A stretch of 64,000 nucleotides of DNA from Arachnopeziza araneosa (lineage: Eukaryota > Ascomycota > Leotiomycetes > Helotiales > Arachnopezizaceae), in NCBI GenBank assembly GCA_003988855.1, contig QYAI01000027.1, forward strand, positions 124,001 through 188,000, written 5' to 3'. Both the position numbers and the translations under genes were made by a program. The notes under the pieces were generated by a model. It was given only the letters and a program-made list of their open reading frames with translations. It ran no database searches and was not told where the DNA came from. Shown piece after piece: positions 12,131 to 26,000 of the stretch. Numbering within the stretch: position 1 is the stretch's first letter; each line of letters starts with the position of its first letter.

Positions 12131-13186
12131 ATGTCTTTGAATGAGGCTCCCAAAGGGACACGACCAAAGACGGTGGCGTCGCAAACACTTGCGGTCCTTG
12201 GTTGCGGTATGTACCCGAATTCACCGCAGGACCTAGACTCATAAACACGCAAAGGGACATTGGGAACAGCTATCCTCTCTGGTATCCTCACATCTATCCA
12301 CGGACCACCAAGTCAAGGCCAGCGATTCCCGAGCTCAATAACATCCGCCCCACTCGAAGAAGTCAACCCCGCCTCGAAACCACAATCTTTCCTAGCTTGC
12401 GTACGCCGGGAAGAGAGTGCAAAAAGAATAGAGAGAACTCTAGGATCATTGACCAAGTATGTGCGAATTGTAAAGAATGATAATGTGGCCACAGTCAAAG
12501 AAGCGGGAATTATCATTTTGGGATGCAAGCCATACATGGTTAACGATATTCTGGCACAACCAGGAATGAAAGAGGCATTGGCAGGGAAACTATTGATATC
12601 AATATGTGCGGGCGTAACTGTAAGGCATATTGAAGAGGCAATTTATGGAGCAGCTCTTCAAGGCGACCCGTTGGAGCAGAACAAGTGCAGAGCTGTGAGG
12701 GTTATGCCAAATACTGCTTCTGGAATTCGAGAATCCATGACCGTTATTGCTACTTCAGTACCACCCCTCTCTCCTGATACTAATGCCTTGATTACGTGGA
12801 TATTCAAGCAGATTGGAGATGTTGTGCATCTTCCAGCAAACACAATGGATGCTTCGACAGCCCTTTGTGGCTCTGGTCCGGCATTTTTTGCCCTGATGTT
12901 GGAGGCTGCGATTGATGGTGCAGTAGCAATGGGTCTTCCAAGAGCTGAGGCCCAAAGAATGGCAGCTCAGACAATGAGGGGTGCTGCGGGCATGGTGTTG
13001 AATGGTGAGCATCCAGCAATATTAAGGGACAAGGTTACCACACCTGGCGGATGTACAATAGGTGGATTGCTGGTCCTTGAAGAAGGGGCAGTAAGAGGAA
13101 CTATTTCTAGAGCTGTCAGAGAAGCAACTGTAGTTGCAAGTCAGCTTGGAAAAGGTGTTCAGGGGGTCAACGGTACACGATTTTAG
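12131..13186 (+). CDS. PRO3: Pyrroline-5-carboxylate reductase
   Basis: The enzyme reduces 1-pyrroline-5-carboxylate to L-proline with NAD(P)H, the last step of proline synthesis. Two exons (12131-12206, 12255-13186) give 335 aa. The 48-nt intron splits a glycine codon in the dinucleotide-binding motif, which reads LAVLGCGTLGTAILSGI after splicing. Further family signatures are IIILGCKPYMV, LLISICAGVTV, VRVMPNTAS near residue 195, and the C-terminal dimer-domain signature, visible as STALCGSGPAFFALMLEA and RDKVTTPGGCTIGGL. Length is close to the usual 280-340 aa of fungal enzymes, and all catalytic blocks are present. Confidence 0.95.
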
Positions 13187-13313
13187 AGAATGTCGCTCCG
13201 CTGGCCTGCTAGACGGATAGAGAAAAGTTATAGGACAATGACCTAGAGCCATGAGTTGATTTTGTACACATTTGTATCAATACATTTCCCCAATGCAGCC
13301 ATCATACACAACA

Positions 13314-13905
13314 CTAATCCATTTCAACAACACCTCCCAATTCTTTCAAGGTCTTTATGATCTTCTCTGCCTCATCCTTTGGTACACCCTCCTTCATAAC
13401 CTTTGGCGCACTTTCTACGAATTTCTTGCTATCGACTAAACTCAATCCTAACATACTCTTGATCTCCTTGATAATCTTCGGCTTCGCACCTGCGTCAAAC
13501 GACATGAGTTTTAGGTTGAATAGCGTCTTCTCTTGAACAGCGGGAACGGCTTCTTCCTCTTCAATCGGCGCAGCAGCTGGAGCAGCAGGTCCAGCAGAGA
13601 AGTTGCCAATTGGCATATCGGGGATGTTGAGTTTGGACTGAGTTGATTAGCCTCAGTTCTTCGTAAAAGTATAGAAATCATACCTTCAAACTCGCAACCA
13701 AGTCCGCAGTTTCCAGTAACGTCAATTGGCTGATTTGATCTACAATCCCTGAGATTTTTGGATTTGCAACGGCCTCAGTAGATGCCCATCGTCTCCCTGG
13801 CTGATTCCTTCTATGTGAAATCATCGCACTTGAGCATCGTAGGGCTTTAGAAGAGCGGAGTGAACGCACGCAGCTTCGAGCTGCAGTTTGACAGGATAAT
13901 GACAT
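13314..13905 (-). CDS. MNP1: Mitochondrial large-subunit ribosomal protein bL12m (L7/L12 type)
   Basis: This is the stalk protein of the mitochondrial large ribosomal subunit, which recruits translation factors. Two exons (13905-13684, 13637-13314) give 181 aa. The N-terminus is rich in Arg and Ser with few acids (SLSCQTAARSCVRSLRSSKA), as expected of a mitochondrial targeting peptide. Next is the dimerisation helix (ISQLTLLETADLVASLKSKL, spanning the intron), an Ala/Glu/Pro hinge (AAPAAAPIEEEEAVPA), and the L7/L12 C-terminal domain (KPKIIKEIKSMLGLSLVDSK and VKE-like helices, ending ELGGVVEMD). The start codon lies only 9 bp from the most upstream ATG of the midasin frame, and 191 bp from its likelier start. 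Confidence 0.94.
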
Positions 13906-14096
13906 GGTGAGGGTTGAAGGTTCTGGCGTTGGCGCGTGAGGTCAAAATGTTCTGCTACAGCTTTTCAAAATACGCTACTCGGAGTCAGGAAAGATATTGT
14001 TCCGACCTGGTCTGTGCACCAAAAGTTTATTGGTACGATTGGAAAAAAATATTGCGAACGAACGAATCTACATTTGAAACGAGCTTACCATACAAA
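13906..14096. promoter_or_regulatory. Short divergent promoter bL12m / midasin
   Basis: 191 bp between the bL12m ATG (minus) and the preferred midasin ATG. Both genes serve ribosome production, so a shared promoter would allow common control; that is inference from position only. Confidence 0.45.
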
Positions 14097-17000
14097 ATGG
14101 AGATCGATGAGCCTGAAGAATGGTCGCAGTCTTTAGAAGACCTACCAGATGAAATACACGAAATCATACAACTACAACAGACACCACGATTTCTCGATTC
14201 GCTTGCAGCTGCTGCACTGAAGCCGAAGTTGACTTTGAAGCTCTTCACCTTCTACGAAGATGTATTTGCAGACACATGTACGCGGTGGTTGGTTTCCATG
14301 GATGGAAATAGGCAGAGTAATGAATTAATTGAAGCTTTGGCTCGCATCTTACCTCTTGCGCCACATTTGTCCATCATCCTTGAGAAGTACCTGCGGGGTA
14401 CAAAATCAACATCGGAAGACGCGAAGATTGAAGGATTATGGAGACCAGACGATGAACTAGGAATACCAGAGTTGCATCGATTGCTTCTTGCCACCTTCCG
14501 CTTGCTCAACTTTGACAGAAACACCTACTCGAAAGCAATCTCTGGCGCAAGGATACAAAGCTATCTACGACACGATGACCGAACAGTACGATATCTTGCA
14601 GTTCGTATCCTCTGTCAAATATTATGTGCGGCAGACTTCAAGCTTGGTGCCATGATAGAAGAACATGTTGGTAATACGGAGCCAATTATGGGCGATTATG
14701 ATGGAGAGCCGGTCGATTATGTTTTCTTGAGTCTTTTTGAGCAGAAACGATTGCAAGATGCAAACAAGGCTAGACTGGTTATGGGAAAGAAGAATATCAT
14801 GGAGATGCTCGACTTGGAAAAACTGTCACCATTGGTCGTTCGATACGGCAACATATTTCTTCCCCGACCGAATGGCCCCCCTTCTTCTCCGTCAAGGATG
14901 GTCTCGACTTCAACCACCGTCAAGAATATGGAATGCTTTGCAGCCGCTCTATTATCTACATCTCCCATTCTTCTCCACGGATTAGCGGGTTCCGGGAAGA
15001 CATCGCTCGTAAATGATTTTGCTAGAGAGCTTGGAGTTGAGGCTAATATGGTCACACTTCATTTGAACGAACAGACGGACGCCAAAATGCTGATTGGAAT
15101 GTATACGACGGGGTCGACTCCCGGATCTTTTGCTTGGAGAGCTGGAGTTCTTACAACCGCAGTTCGTGAAGGTAGATGGGTTTTCATTGAGGATCTCGAT
15201 CGAGCACCGAACGAGGTCATCAGCGTCATCTTACCTTTGATCGAGCGAGGCGAGTTACTCATCCCTAGTAGGGGCGAGACTATCAAAGCAGGCCGGGGTT
15301 TCAGATTGCTTGCTAGTATACGTACCTCATTGAGTGTTACTGGCAATGAGAATCCTCCCGCTCTTCATATGCTTGGAGCTCGTCTTTGGAAACGGGTAGC
15401 TGTTCAAATGCCTTCTCAAGCCGAGTTTCGTGAAATCATTGACGGTACATATCCAATTTTGAATCAATTTCTTCCTGGCATTATCAAGGTGTATGAACGA
15501 ATTTATTCTCTGTCCCAAAAGCCATCATTTGCTTCAAAGACAAGAACTTCGTTAGGTCGCCCTATCAGTCCCCGAGATCTATTGAAGTGGTGTCGCAGGC
15601 TACAAAGTGTTCTTTCAGCAGCGGGATCGAAGACTGGACGAGAACCAATAAACGAAGGTACTCAGTATGCCATGTTCCAAGAAGCTACGGACTGCTTTGC
15701 TGGCAGCTTGCAGACAGAAGATGTACGCAAGATTATTATCTCTGCCATTGCGGAAGAGATGCATATTGAGCCTCAAAGGGTTCAACATTTCATCACAGCT
15801 TATATTCCAAAATACGAAGAGACGGAAGAGCAATTGGTGGTTGGAAGAGTAAGGCTTCTAAAACGATCATCCAGAGTCACCAAATCTATCAAGAAGCGGC
15901 CATTCGCAAACACAAATCATGCGAAGAGATTGCTCGAACAGGTTGGAGTTGCTGTTAAGCTTGCTGAGCCAGTCCTTTTAGTTGGTGAGACTGGTATTGG
16001 AAAAACAGCAGTTGTTCAGCAACTTGCAGATTCTTTGGGCTTCAGACTTACTGCCGTCAATCTCTCACAACAGAGCGAAGTTGGAGACCTTCTCGGTGGA
16101 TTCAAGCCAGTCAATGTAAGAACACTTGCAGTTCCCCTCAAAGAAGAGTTTGATGACCTCTTTGCATCTACTGGGATCTCGGCAACGAAGAACCAAAAGT
16201 ATCTCGACCAAATCGGAAAATGTGTTGCAAAAGGACAATGGAGTAAGTCTTCTAAACTTTGGCGGGAAGCACCAAAGATGTTTGAAAAAATCATCTCGGA
16301 ATTGGAGAAGAAAGAGACTGCCGACGCAGACGTTGCTGAAAAGCCTGCCAAACGTCGGAAAACCATCTCGAAACTACAGTCATTAATTGAGCTCAAGCCA
16401 AGATGGGAGGAGTTCTCTGAAAATCTGGATCAATTTGATATCCAGTTATCAGGGGGCTCCAAAGGTTTTGCTTTCACATTTATTGAAGGCAATATTGTGA
16501 AGGCTGCCAGAAATGGGGACTGGGTCTTGCTCGATGAAATAAACCTTGCATCTCCTGATACACTAGAGAGCATTGCAGACTTACTTCAAGCTTCACCATC
16601 AGTTTTGCTCTCGGAAACTGGCGAAATTGAGAGAGTCCGCGCCCATCCCAATTTTCGAATATTTGGTGCCATGAATCCGGCAACAGATGTTGGCAAGCGT
16701 GATCTACCTATGGGACTTCGATCAAGATTTACGGAATTTTACGTTGATAGTCCAGATAGAAATTTGGACGATCTTCTGGGCGTCATCAAAGCTTATTTGA
16801 AAAGTTCAAGTAGTAATGACGAGCGAGCTGCTCAGGATGTGGCGAAACTTTACCTGAATACAAAACGTCTTGCAGATGAGAGGCGATTAGTTGATGGCGC
16901 GAATCAGGTACCACATTTCAGTCTGCGGACTCTCACTCGAGTCCTAAGCTATGTCAATGAAATCACACCGTTGTATGGCTTACGGAGAGCTTTGTACGAA

Positions 17001-20000
17001 GGCTTTTCGATGGGATTTCTTACGCTGCTCGATAGGGAATCAGAAAAACTACTGGTACCGCTGATTGACCATCATTTGTTGAGTAACCACAAGAACATCA
17101 AGGCTCTCCTTTCGCAAACTCCAAAGCACCCAGAAGATGGCAAGCAGTATGTACCTTTCATGAGTGCGAAGAAAGATCGGCATTACTGGCTACTGCAAGG
17201 AATGGAGACTCCTCAGATCCAAAGTCATTACATTCGAACACCCTCAGTTGACCGAAATATGCTAAATTTGGTTCGAGCCACCTCTACTCGACGCTTTCCA
17301 GTTCTAGTTCAAGGCCCTACTTCATCTGGCAAGACAAGTATGATTGAATACCTAGCAAAACATAGTGGTAATAGATTTGTTCGGATCAATAATCACGAGC
17401 ACACGGATCTTCAAGAATACCTTGGAACGTATGTCTCTGGCCCGGATGGTCAATTGCGCTTCCAAGAGGGTCTCCTGGTCCAGGCATTACGGCAAGGACA
17501 TTGGATTGTGCTCGATGAACTCAACCTTGCACCAACCGATGTCCTTGAAGCTCTGAATAGATTACTGGATGACAATCGAGAGCTGTTGGTTCCTGAGACA
17601 CAGGAGATTGTTCGACCTCATGAAAACTTCATGCTCTTTGCAACACAAAATCCGCCTGGACTTTATGGTGGGAGAAAGACACTTTCTCGAGCTTTCCGTA
17701 ATCGTTTTTTGGAACTTCATTTTGATGATATCCCGGAAGATGAGCTGCAGACAATATTGCAGACGCGATGTCAAAATGTTGCACCATCAGATTGTGGTAG
17801 GATTGTGAAGGTTTACCAAGAACTTTCAAGATTGCGGCAAACGAATCGATTATTTGAACAAAAAGATAGCTTTGCTACGTTAAGAGATCTTTTCAGGTGG
17901 GCTCTAAGAGCTTATGACACAAGAGAGCAACTCGCTGCAAATGGATATATGTTGTTGGGTGAGAGAGTTCGGAATCCGGAAGAACGAATTGCCGTCAAGG
18001 AGATTATTGAAAAAGTTATGAAAGTCAAGATTGACCCTTCGGCATTGTATAATCCAGTTTCATTCATCGAAATCGAAAAGTTCAACCAGACCTCGAACTC
18101 TCAAGGTGTGGTTTGGACGCAAGCTATGCGACGTCTCTACATCCTCGTCGCTCATGCTCTGCGGAATAATGAGCCGGTGCTGCTCGTAGGCGAGACAGGC
18201 TGTGGGAAGACAACAGTTTGCCAGATGTTAGCGGATGCTTTTCAGAAAGAACTTCATATCGTCAATGCTCATCAAAACACTGAGACAGGAGATCTCATCG
18301 GTGCTCAAAGACCAGTGCGAAATCGTGCAGCGATTCTGGCACAACTGAAAGAAGATCTACGCAAGAGTTTGAGTGGAACTGGCGATGAATCCATCGACGA
18401 TCTTGAAAGCTTAATTATTGCTTATAAGAAATTGCTTCAAGGATCAGATGTTCCTACCTTTTTACGCCAGCGGATTGATTTGAATATTACCAAATCTAAG
18501 AGTCTTTTCGAATGGTCCGACGGAAGTTTGGTGCAAGCTATGAGGGAGGGGCAATATTTCCTGCTAGACGAGATCTCTCTGGCGGATGATTCGGTTCTCG
18601 AACGACTAAACTCTGTCCTTGAAACACAACGCACAATACTACTTGCGGAGAAGGGTATTGATAATTCTTTTGTTCAGGCTGCTGATGGTTTTCAATTCTT
18701 TGCAACAATGAATCCTGGTGGTGATTATGGCAAGCGGGAACTGTCGCCAGCTCTCAGAAATCGCTTTACCGAGATCTGGGTTCCCTCATTATCTGACCAG
18801 GATGATGTTCTACAAATCGTCGCAGCCAAGCTGAACACCGAATTCGAGTTGTTTGCAAAACCAATTGTTCAATTTGCAGAATGGTTTGGTCAACATTATC
18901 GCTCATCTACTTCAACTTCCGTTTCTGTACGAGATATCTTGGCATGGGTCAATTTTATGAATAGCTGTGACTCTCGAGATCCATACTTCTGTATCGTTCA
19001 CGGAGCGGCTATGGTCTATATTGACACGCTAGGGGCCAACCCTGCAGCTTTGTTGGCGATTGATCCTGGAAGCATTGTGCAAGAAAGACAGAAGTGTTTA
19101 CAGTATTTATGCGAACTTACTAAACATGATGTAGCGGAAATATATTTCAGCTCCCTTGCACTCGTTAATTCGGCAAGCTACTTGAAAATTGGCGAGTTCT
19201 CCATACCAAAACAGCTTGGCTCCAATCCCGATCCTGGATTCGCCTTTGAAGCCCCGACAACAAAGGCAAATGCCATGAGAGTTATTCGAGCTCTTCAGGT
19301 CCAAAAACCTATTCTTATTGAAGGTAGTCCTGGTGTTGGCAAAACCACTCTGGTCTCTGCACTTTCTCGAGCTTGTAACCGGCCTCTTACCCGAATCAAT
19401 CTCTCTGAACAGACCGATTTGATGGATCTCTTTGGATCTGATGTACCCGTTGAAGGTGCTGAGGCAGGCCATTTTGCCTGGAGAGATGCACCATTCCTTC
19501 AAGCCATGTCTAAAGGCGAATGGGTTCTCTTAGATGAAATGAATCTTGCTTCACAATCTGTCCTTGAAGGTTTAAACGCCTGTTTGGATCATCGTGGGGA
19601 AGTTTACATCTCTGAACTAGATCAAACATTTAAGCGACATCCTGACTTTTGCGTTTTTGCCGCTCAAAACCCTCATCACCAAGGAGGTGGCCGCAAGGGT
19701 CTTCCTGCTTCGTTTGTGAATCGTTTTACCGTGGTTTATGCTGATGTATTTAGGAATGAGGATCTCCAGCTTATCTGCAAACACAATTTCCCTGCCGTTC
19801 CTGAAAAGACTGTTTCTACGCTTATTCAATTTGTCTCCGAGCTTGAGAAAGATGTCATCCACAATCGGCGATTCGGATCTCAAGGCGGACCCTGGGAATT
19901 TAACCTCCGCGATATTCTACGTTGGCTGCAATTACTAAGTTCCAATGCTCCTCTACTTATGGGCGCTCAGCCGTCGAATTTTCTGAATTTGATTTTCCGA

Positions 20001-23000
20001 CAACGATTTAGAACTTCAAAAGATCGAAAAGAACTGGATCGGATTTACAATATTGTGTTTGGTTCAGATGTTCCCTTTCGCCACTTTTTCCATAACGCAT
20101 CTTCATCTGCTTACCAGGTTGGCTTGGCATACATGTCTCGGGATAATTTGGTACAGCGCTTGCAGTTTCCAAACATCGATATAAAAGAACGGCTACCAGA
20201 GTTCGAATCTCTAATTATTTGTGCCCAGCAGAATATCCCTTGTATTCTGGTTGGTTCTTCAGGCTCTGGTAAGACGACAATGCTTCAGCACATCGCAGCC
20301 ATGAGCGGAAAAGACCTCGTCGTATTCCCCTTAAATTCCGACATTGATACAATGGACCTTGTTGGTGGCTTTGAACAAGTTGATCCTCTACGAGCTGCAA
20401 GTGCATTCTTAGACGAGTTGCGGGTCTTTATCGAACATAAAGTACTAGGATCATTGCCAGCTCAGGTACCTTCCGAGGCTATCACTGTTTTTGAACTTCT
20501 CAAAGATCCGTTACCATTGCCATCGTATTTCTCACTCTTGGCACAACAACTACATGCCTTGAAAGAGTCTACTTCCCTTGCTGAATTTGGAAATCTTGCC
20601 ACCAGCTGCCAAAACTTTGCCCAGTCACAAATGAGACTGGAGAATGCACGTTTTGAATGGGTAGATGGAGTCCTCATCAAAGCTCTTCAGCAAGGCAAGT
20701 GGTTGGTTCTTGACAATGCTAATTTATGCAGTGCGTCTGTCCTTGATAGGCTGAACTCACTGCTGGAGCCAAATGGGTTTCTGGTCATCAACGAACACTG
20801 CGGTCCTGATGGTGAGCCCAAGATCATTAAGCCGCACTCTGATTTCAGAATCTTCTTAACAATGGATTCGAGGTTTGGTGAATTGTCCAGAGCAATGAGA
20901 AATCGTGCTGTTGAGATCTTTCTCGATCCACTCCCACCCTCAAATCATGGCCAAACTGTATTTGTCACCCCAGAGGCTGATTTACAACGTTTCGAGAATT
21001 TAACCAGAGCTATGGAACATGGTTCTCAGAATCCAGAACCTATTCATTTGGTGTGTTCAGTTGCCATGGATAATTTGTCCTGGAAAGATATGCGACTTCT
21101 CTCACGCTTCGTTCAATCTTTCAAACTATGGGTCCAGGAACCATCTGGCCAACTTGAGATTCTGCACAATTTTGAGGCACATTTGGAGCTCTGGGAAAAG
21201 TCGGCCAATATGGTTTTAAGAGATGAAAATCTCTTCCAAGACGCAAGCAACTTGAGTTTGAGAGAAGCAATGCAAAAGCTTTTTGGCGACCTTGCAAACA
21301 AATCCAGTCTCATATCAGCGGCCTTCGGAGACGCACAGGTTAGTCGCCGTGCTGTTCCATTTGAAAGTTCATATGTGCTGATACTGTTAAATCAGCCTAT
21401 TCATCCTCTTCAGAATTCTCCTCTTGTTCCACTTTTACATCATCAAGATTCCGAGCAAGTCTTTTGGCTCGGAGCAGTCTATGACTTCCTCATAGATATT
21501 AATTTTGGAATCAACGCCCAAAATACGCAAAAGTCATCCCTCCAGACTTTAAAACCAAGTCAGATGAATAGATTTCAAAGGTCTCTTGTTAAGAGTCGTG
21601 TTACTGCTGTGGCAAAAGACTCGACTGCGAATGTTTCTAAAGTCCTCAACTCTTGCTTGGTTGCATTACAGACATACATACATAGCAATGTTGCTCCAAA
21701 TGTAGCGTATCAGAGAACGTATGAGAAAGCCATCAAAATCCTTCTCCGATACTGGTGGGATACATTCCAGCTCGCCATCTCACCAGATTTCGAGGAAGCT
21801 ACCTTTCAAGCTCACATTGCGATTGGAGAGGATATGATATCCAAAATCGAAATTATCATCAATTATTGCTTTTTCGAGCCGCTTTATGCCTTCAGCAACG
21901 GCCTAAGAAAGGAACTTGGATCTGGTTTCAAACTCACAACTGGTTTGAGTATGGAGTTTATGTGGAAGTATTTCCGACCGCAAGTTTTCCCAAGAAAGGA
22001 TGTTCTAGATACCCTTTTGCAAATGGAGCATCTGGCGACCCGCTTTGATGCATTAAAATGGAAGACAGCTATACCAGTGTCTGATCTTCGAGATATCATG
22101 ACTTCCTTGGTCAAAGCTTACAACCGGATACTGTCCTCAGATGTTAATGGTGTTGCGCTAATAAACACTCTGAGTTTAGAAATGGACAAGCTTGAGAAGA
22201 GTATTGGATGTGAGGAGGACATGATTACTCCGTACTTCCAGCATCAGTTTGAGACTATCAGACAGTTTCGGACGTTCGAATTGATGAAGACCGGAAAAGA
22301 GCTTGAGATCCAATCAGACATTGTGGTACTGGCCAACCATTCTACGATTTCTGAAATGAATTTAAGCAGCTCAACCAAGACATCAAGTCAACTTGAGGCA
22401 ATTCATTATATATCTGGAGAAAACTCATCGAATTTATTCACAGATTCTTTCTCTGCCAGAGTTCTGCAGAATTTAAACCGTATTGGAGATGTTGATCTCA
22501 ACTCTCTGAAGCTGTTAGAAACGGAGTTACCCATCCTTGGACAGAATATCGTCGCGTCGACCGAGTTTTCAATCAAAGACCGGGTTTCTGAGCTGAATAA
22601 TATTATCACGCCGTTGAATTTCAACATTGTTAAACTCCATGGGCAAGATTTTCAAGACGGGCTTCTAAATTGGTGCGTCTCAATTGCAGGATTTGCGACT
22701 GGAAAGCTTTCTCTCTCAGCTCTCCAGAATCATCAATTGACAACAGAAACCGGCAAACAGCCTCAATTCCAAGCAATCTTTAAGGAACATCTTAACATAG
22801 CCACAAGTTATGCTTTACAAGCTCGTTTCGACGAGAGCTCTCGCCTAGAACTATCGGCGTTAGCTTGGATTCATTTTGCAATTGGTTGTATCAAACTTTA
22901 TGTGCCAGACCGTGCTTTTGATCCAGACAAGAAACAGAAGCTAGAACGTGAGCGTCATGTTAAGACTAAGAGTGGTCTTGGTGAGAAGTTACAAGCTCTT

Positions 23001-26000
23001 CAGCAATTTGAACTCATCTTCTCTGGGCAAGAGTTCAATCTGCGTTGTCAACTGCTGGAGACTGAAATATCTGAGCTTGGTGAAACTCCTGCAATTCTAC
23101 AAGAGGTTTACCGCCCGGAAGTTTCTGAGATCGACCAGCTTCATGGAGAGTTTAGCAATTTACTAAAGACAGTACTTGGGTCTAATGTGACTGAGGTTAT
23201 CACGAAAGCCAACAGAACTTCTGGGACACTTCAACAGATCACTCTTTTCCAAAGCAATGTGAGCCAGATCATTAAACGTCTGTCGGAAAGATTCCGAGCT
23301 TACAACGACCTCACAAGACCTGCAATCAACATGCTTCAGTGTCTACAGATTGGGCTATCATTAGCAATCTTGGATTTATCAACAACCTCATCGAGAAATG
23401 AAACATGCGTAACTTTGAGCAAGATGACTCCATTCCTTGGGCATCGCCAAACTGTGGTGGATGAAGTTATTATTACTTCCCAACCGATGGAATACCTAGC
23501 CTGGATATCAACTACCATCGCGACTCAGAAGTTGTCTTCGTTCCGGCTAGACGCTAGGCAGTCACTCCTCAAAGCATTCCACGGATGCTACGACCAATGG
23601 ACGAAACGCTTAGAGGCAGATAGACTTGAAGCCGAGTCGAAAAGTGGCCTTTATCGCTTTCGCGGGAGTGTAGAGGATGGAGAAGAAATGGATCAAGAGC
23701 AATTTGATGAGTTATTTCCATCATATGAAAATGAGGAAGCAGCGCCAACAATTTTACAAAATTCGACACGAGAGACTGCTATTGAAATTTCTAAAGTTCA
23801 TTCGGAAATCTTCTTGGGAGGCCGGACATCGTATGAAAGCCTCATAAATCTGATCAAGAATGTTTCAAACCGTATTGGAAAGACTTACGACGAGGACGCA
23901 TCTTTCAACGAAACAAATATGACTAGTCGCCTTCTGCCTGGGGCACTGTTGCTCTTGGATGATCAGATTGAGAGCCTAAGTTCTACTACTATTCCTGAAT
24001 CCTTCAATTTTTATACCGACGCCAATTTACCAGAATCGAGGAAGCTTGTCACTCTTATTCATCAAATTCAAGTACGCTTTCGAGAACTCCAAGCTGTGGA
24101 CGAAATTGGACATATGCAACCCCTGGAAGATGTTCTCCAATCTTGCAAAGAGCTTCTTCAGTTTCGCCATACTGATCCTTTGGCAAAGATTATCACCAAG
24201 GTGGAGAAAGTTCATACTTATATGCATGAGTGGCAATTTGGAGGTTGGGCCAGTCGAATAAATTCAGCCCTCGCACAGTATGATAACCTTACCCAGACAA
24301 TCGTCAGTTGGCGTAGATTGGAGCTTTCAACTTGGGCGAAGTTGTTTGACATGGAGTCTGAGAAGTGTGAGGATGATGCTAGATCATGGTGGTTTGTTGC
24401 ATATCAGGTTGTAATTGCTGCACCAATGCAGATCTTCGACTCGGTTGATGAACTTCGAACTTATGCCGAGAAGCTTCTCAGAGATCTGGAGACATATTTC
24501 TCAACTGCAATTCTGGGCCAAGTTGTTCAACGACTTCGATTACTGAAACAGCTTCAAAAACATCTAGAACTTATCTTACTAGACCATCCATCGATGTCTA
24601 TTATTCACGCTGCCCTGTCAAACTTCATCGCTATTTTCTCAAGATACGAGAAGCCTGTCCTCGATAGCTTGAAAAAGGGCAGAGCAACACTTGAGAAGCT
24701 GATGCGTGACGTTCTGATTCTATCTAAATGGAATGATATAAACATCATTGCGTTGAGAGACAGTGCCAAGAGATCACATCATAAATTATTCAAGATTGTT
24801 AGGAAATTCAGAGCCTTGCTTAGCCAACCGATGGAAATTATTTTGAAGCAAGGACTGCCCGATGAACCTCAATCAGAACAATTGAACTCGGGATTTACAC
24901 AACCTGCTTTGTATCCAACTGTTGACTTGGCAGCACTTGCACTCTGTTCGTCCTCTATTCCAAATTGGTCTCAAAAGAGCAAGCGCTTTGTCAATATTTC
25001 CAAGACTGTCAGCATGATGGCGAATGCAGCAGAGATTTTGACGGACGTTGACGGAGCGCAATACCTAGATTCATTCTTGGCTAACATCATCTCTTCTACG
25101 GCGGAACTTCAAAAAGCCACACCATCGATTCTTACGGATGTTAACAAAGATATGGTCAAGCACCTAAAATCTAGAAAGCGCAAACTCTTTGCAGATACTT
25201 TGAAAGAGCTACGGATGATGGGATTCAAATTTAATCTTGGTGCTAATGCACTTGCCAAGCAACAATCAATTTCAGTCGTCTTGACGGATGCTGGGCTTTT
25301 ACCTGACATGGATGTCAAAAGCCTAGAATATTATTTTCACAAAGCGATCGATCTCGTGCCAAAAGCTAGAGAATCCACAAGACAGCATTCTGAAGACCTC
25401 AGCAGCGCTGAAGTTGCCAGAAGTATGGGGTTTGTTGAAGGTTTGCTTCAATCTCTGCTAAGCCAGCACTCGTTGCTATCTATTGTTGCTTCTGGTGCGA
25501 AAAAGTTGGAAATGACAATTCTCGTTGCGAAATGCCTCTGGTCTCCCAAATCATATGACATTCAGCTGACCAACGATGTTTCGGACCACGAGAAGTTACT
25601 ACAATGGCTTCCTAGTATCCTAAAGGTTAGCATCAATCTCGTGGAAATCCACGCCAAGCTAGGAAAGGAAAGTTCCATATCCGTGATTGAGAAGCTTTCT
25701 GCTCGCGCCGAAGAATTCGGAACCCATCTGAGAGAATGGCAAACACTGCCGTCACTTCCTGCAGGGCTCATATCCACCCAGAACATCTTGCTCAAGCAAA
25801 AAGTTAACACATCTTTGGGAGAATTTAACGCAGAGTTGAAGGATCTGAGCGGATCACGTCCCGATCTCAGCTTTATATTCAATCAAATAACACCCTGGCT
25901 CAATCACAGCTCGTCAATTGGAACTTTTACACAGGAGAAGAAGCATACCATTGCTGAGTTGGATGAACAGCTTTCCACTGTCTGTGATTCCGCTCTGGTC

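Noticed and set aside
13914..14096. Midasin start at 13914
   Set aside because: It would add 61 unconserved residues and start 9 bp from the divergent bL12m gene. The ATG at 14097 has a better context and gives the usual protein length.
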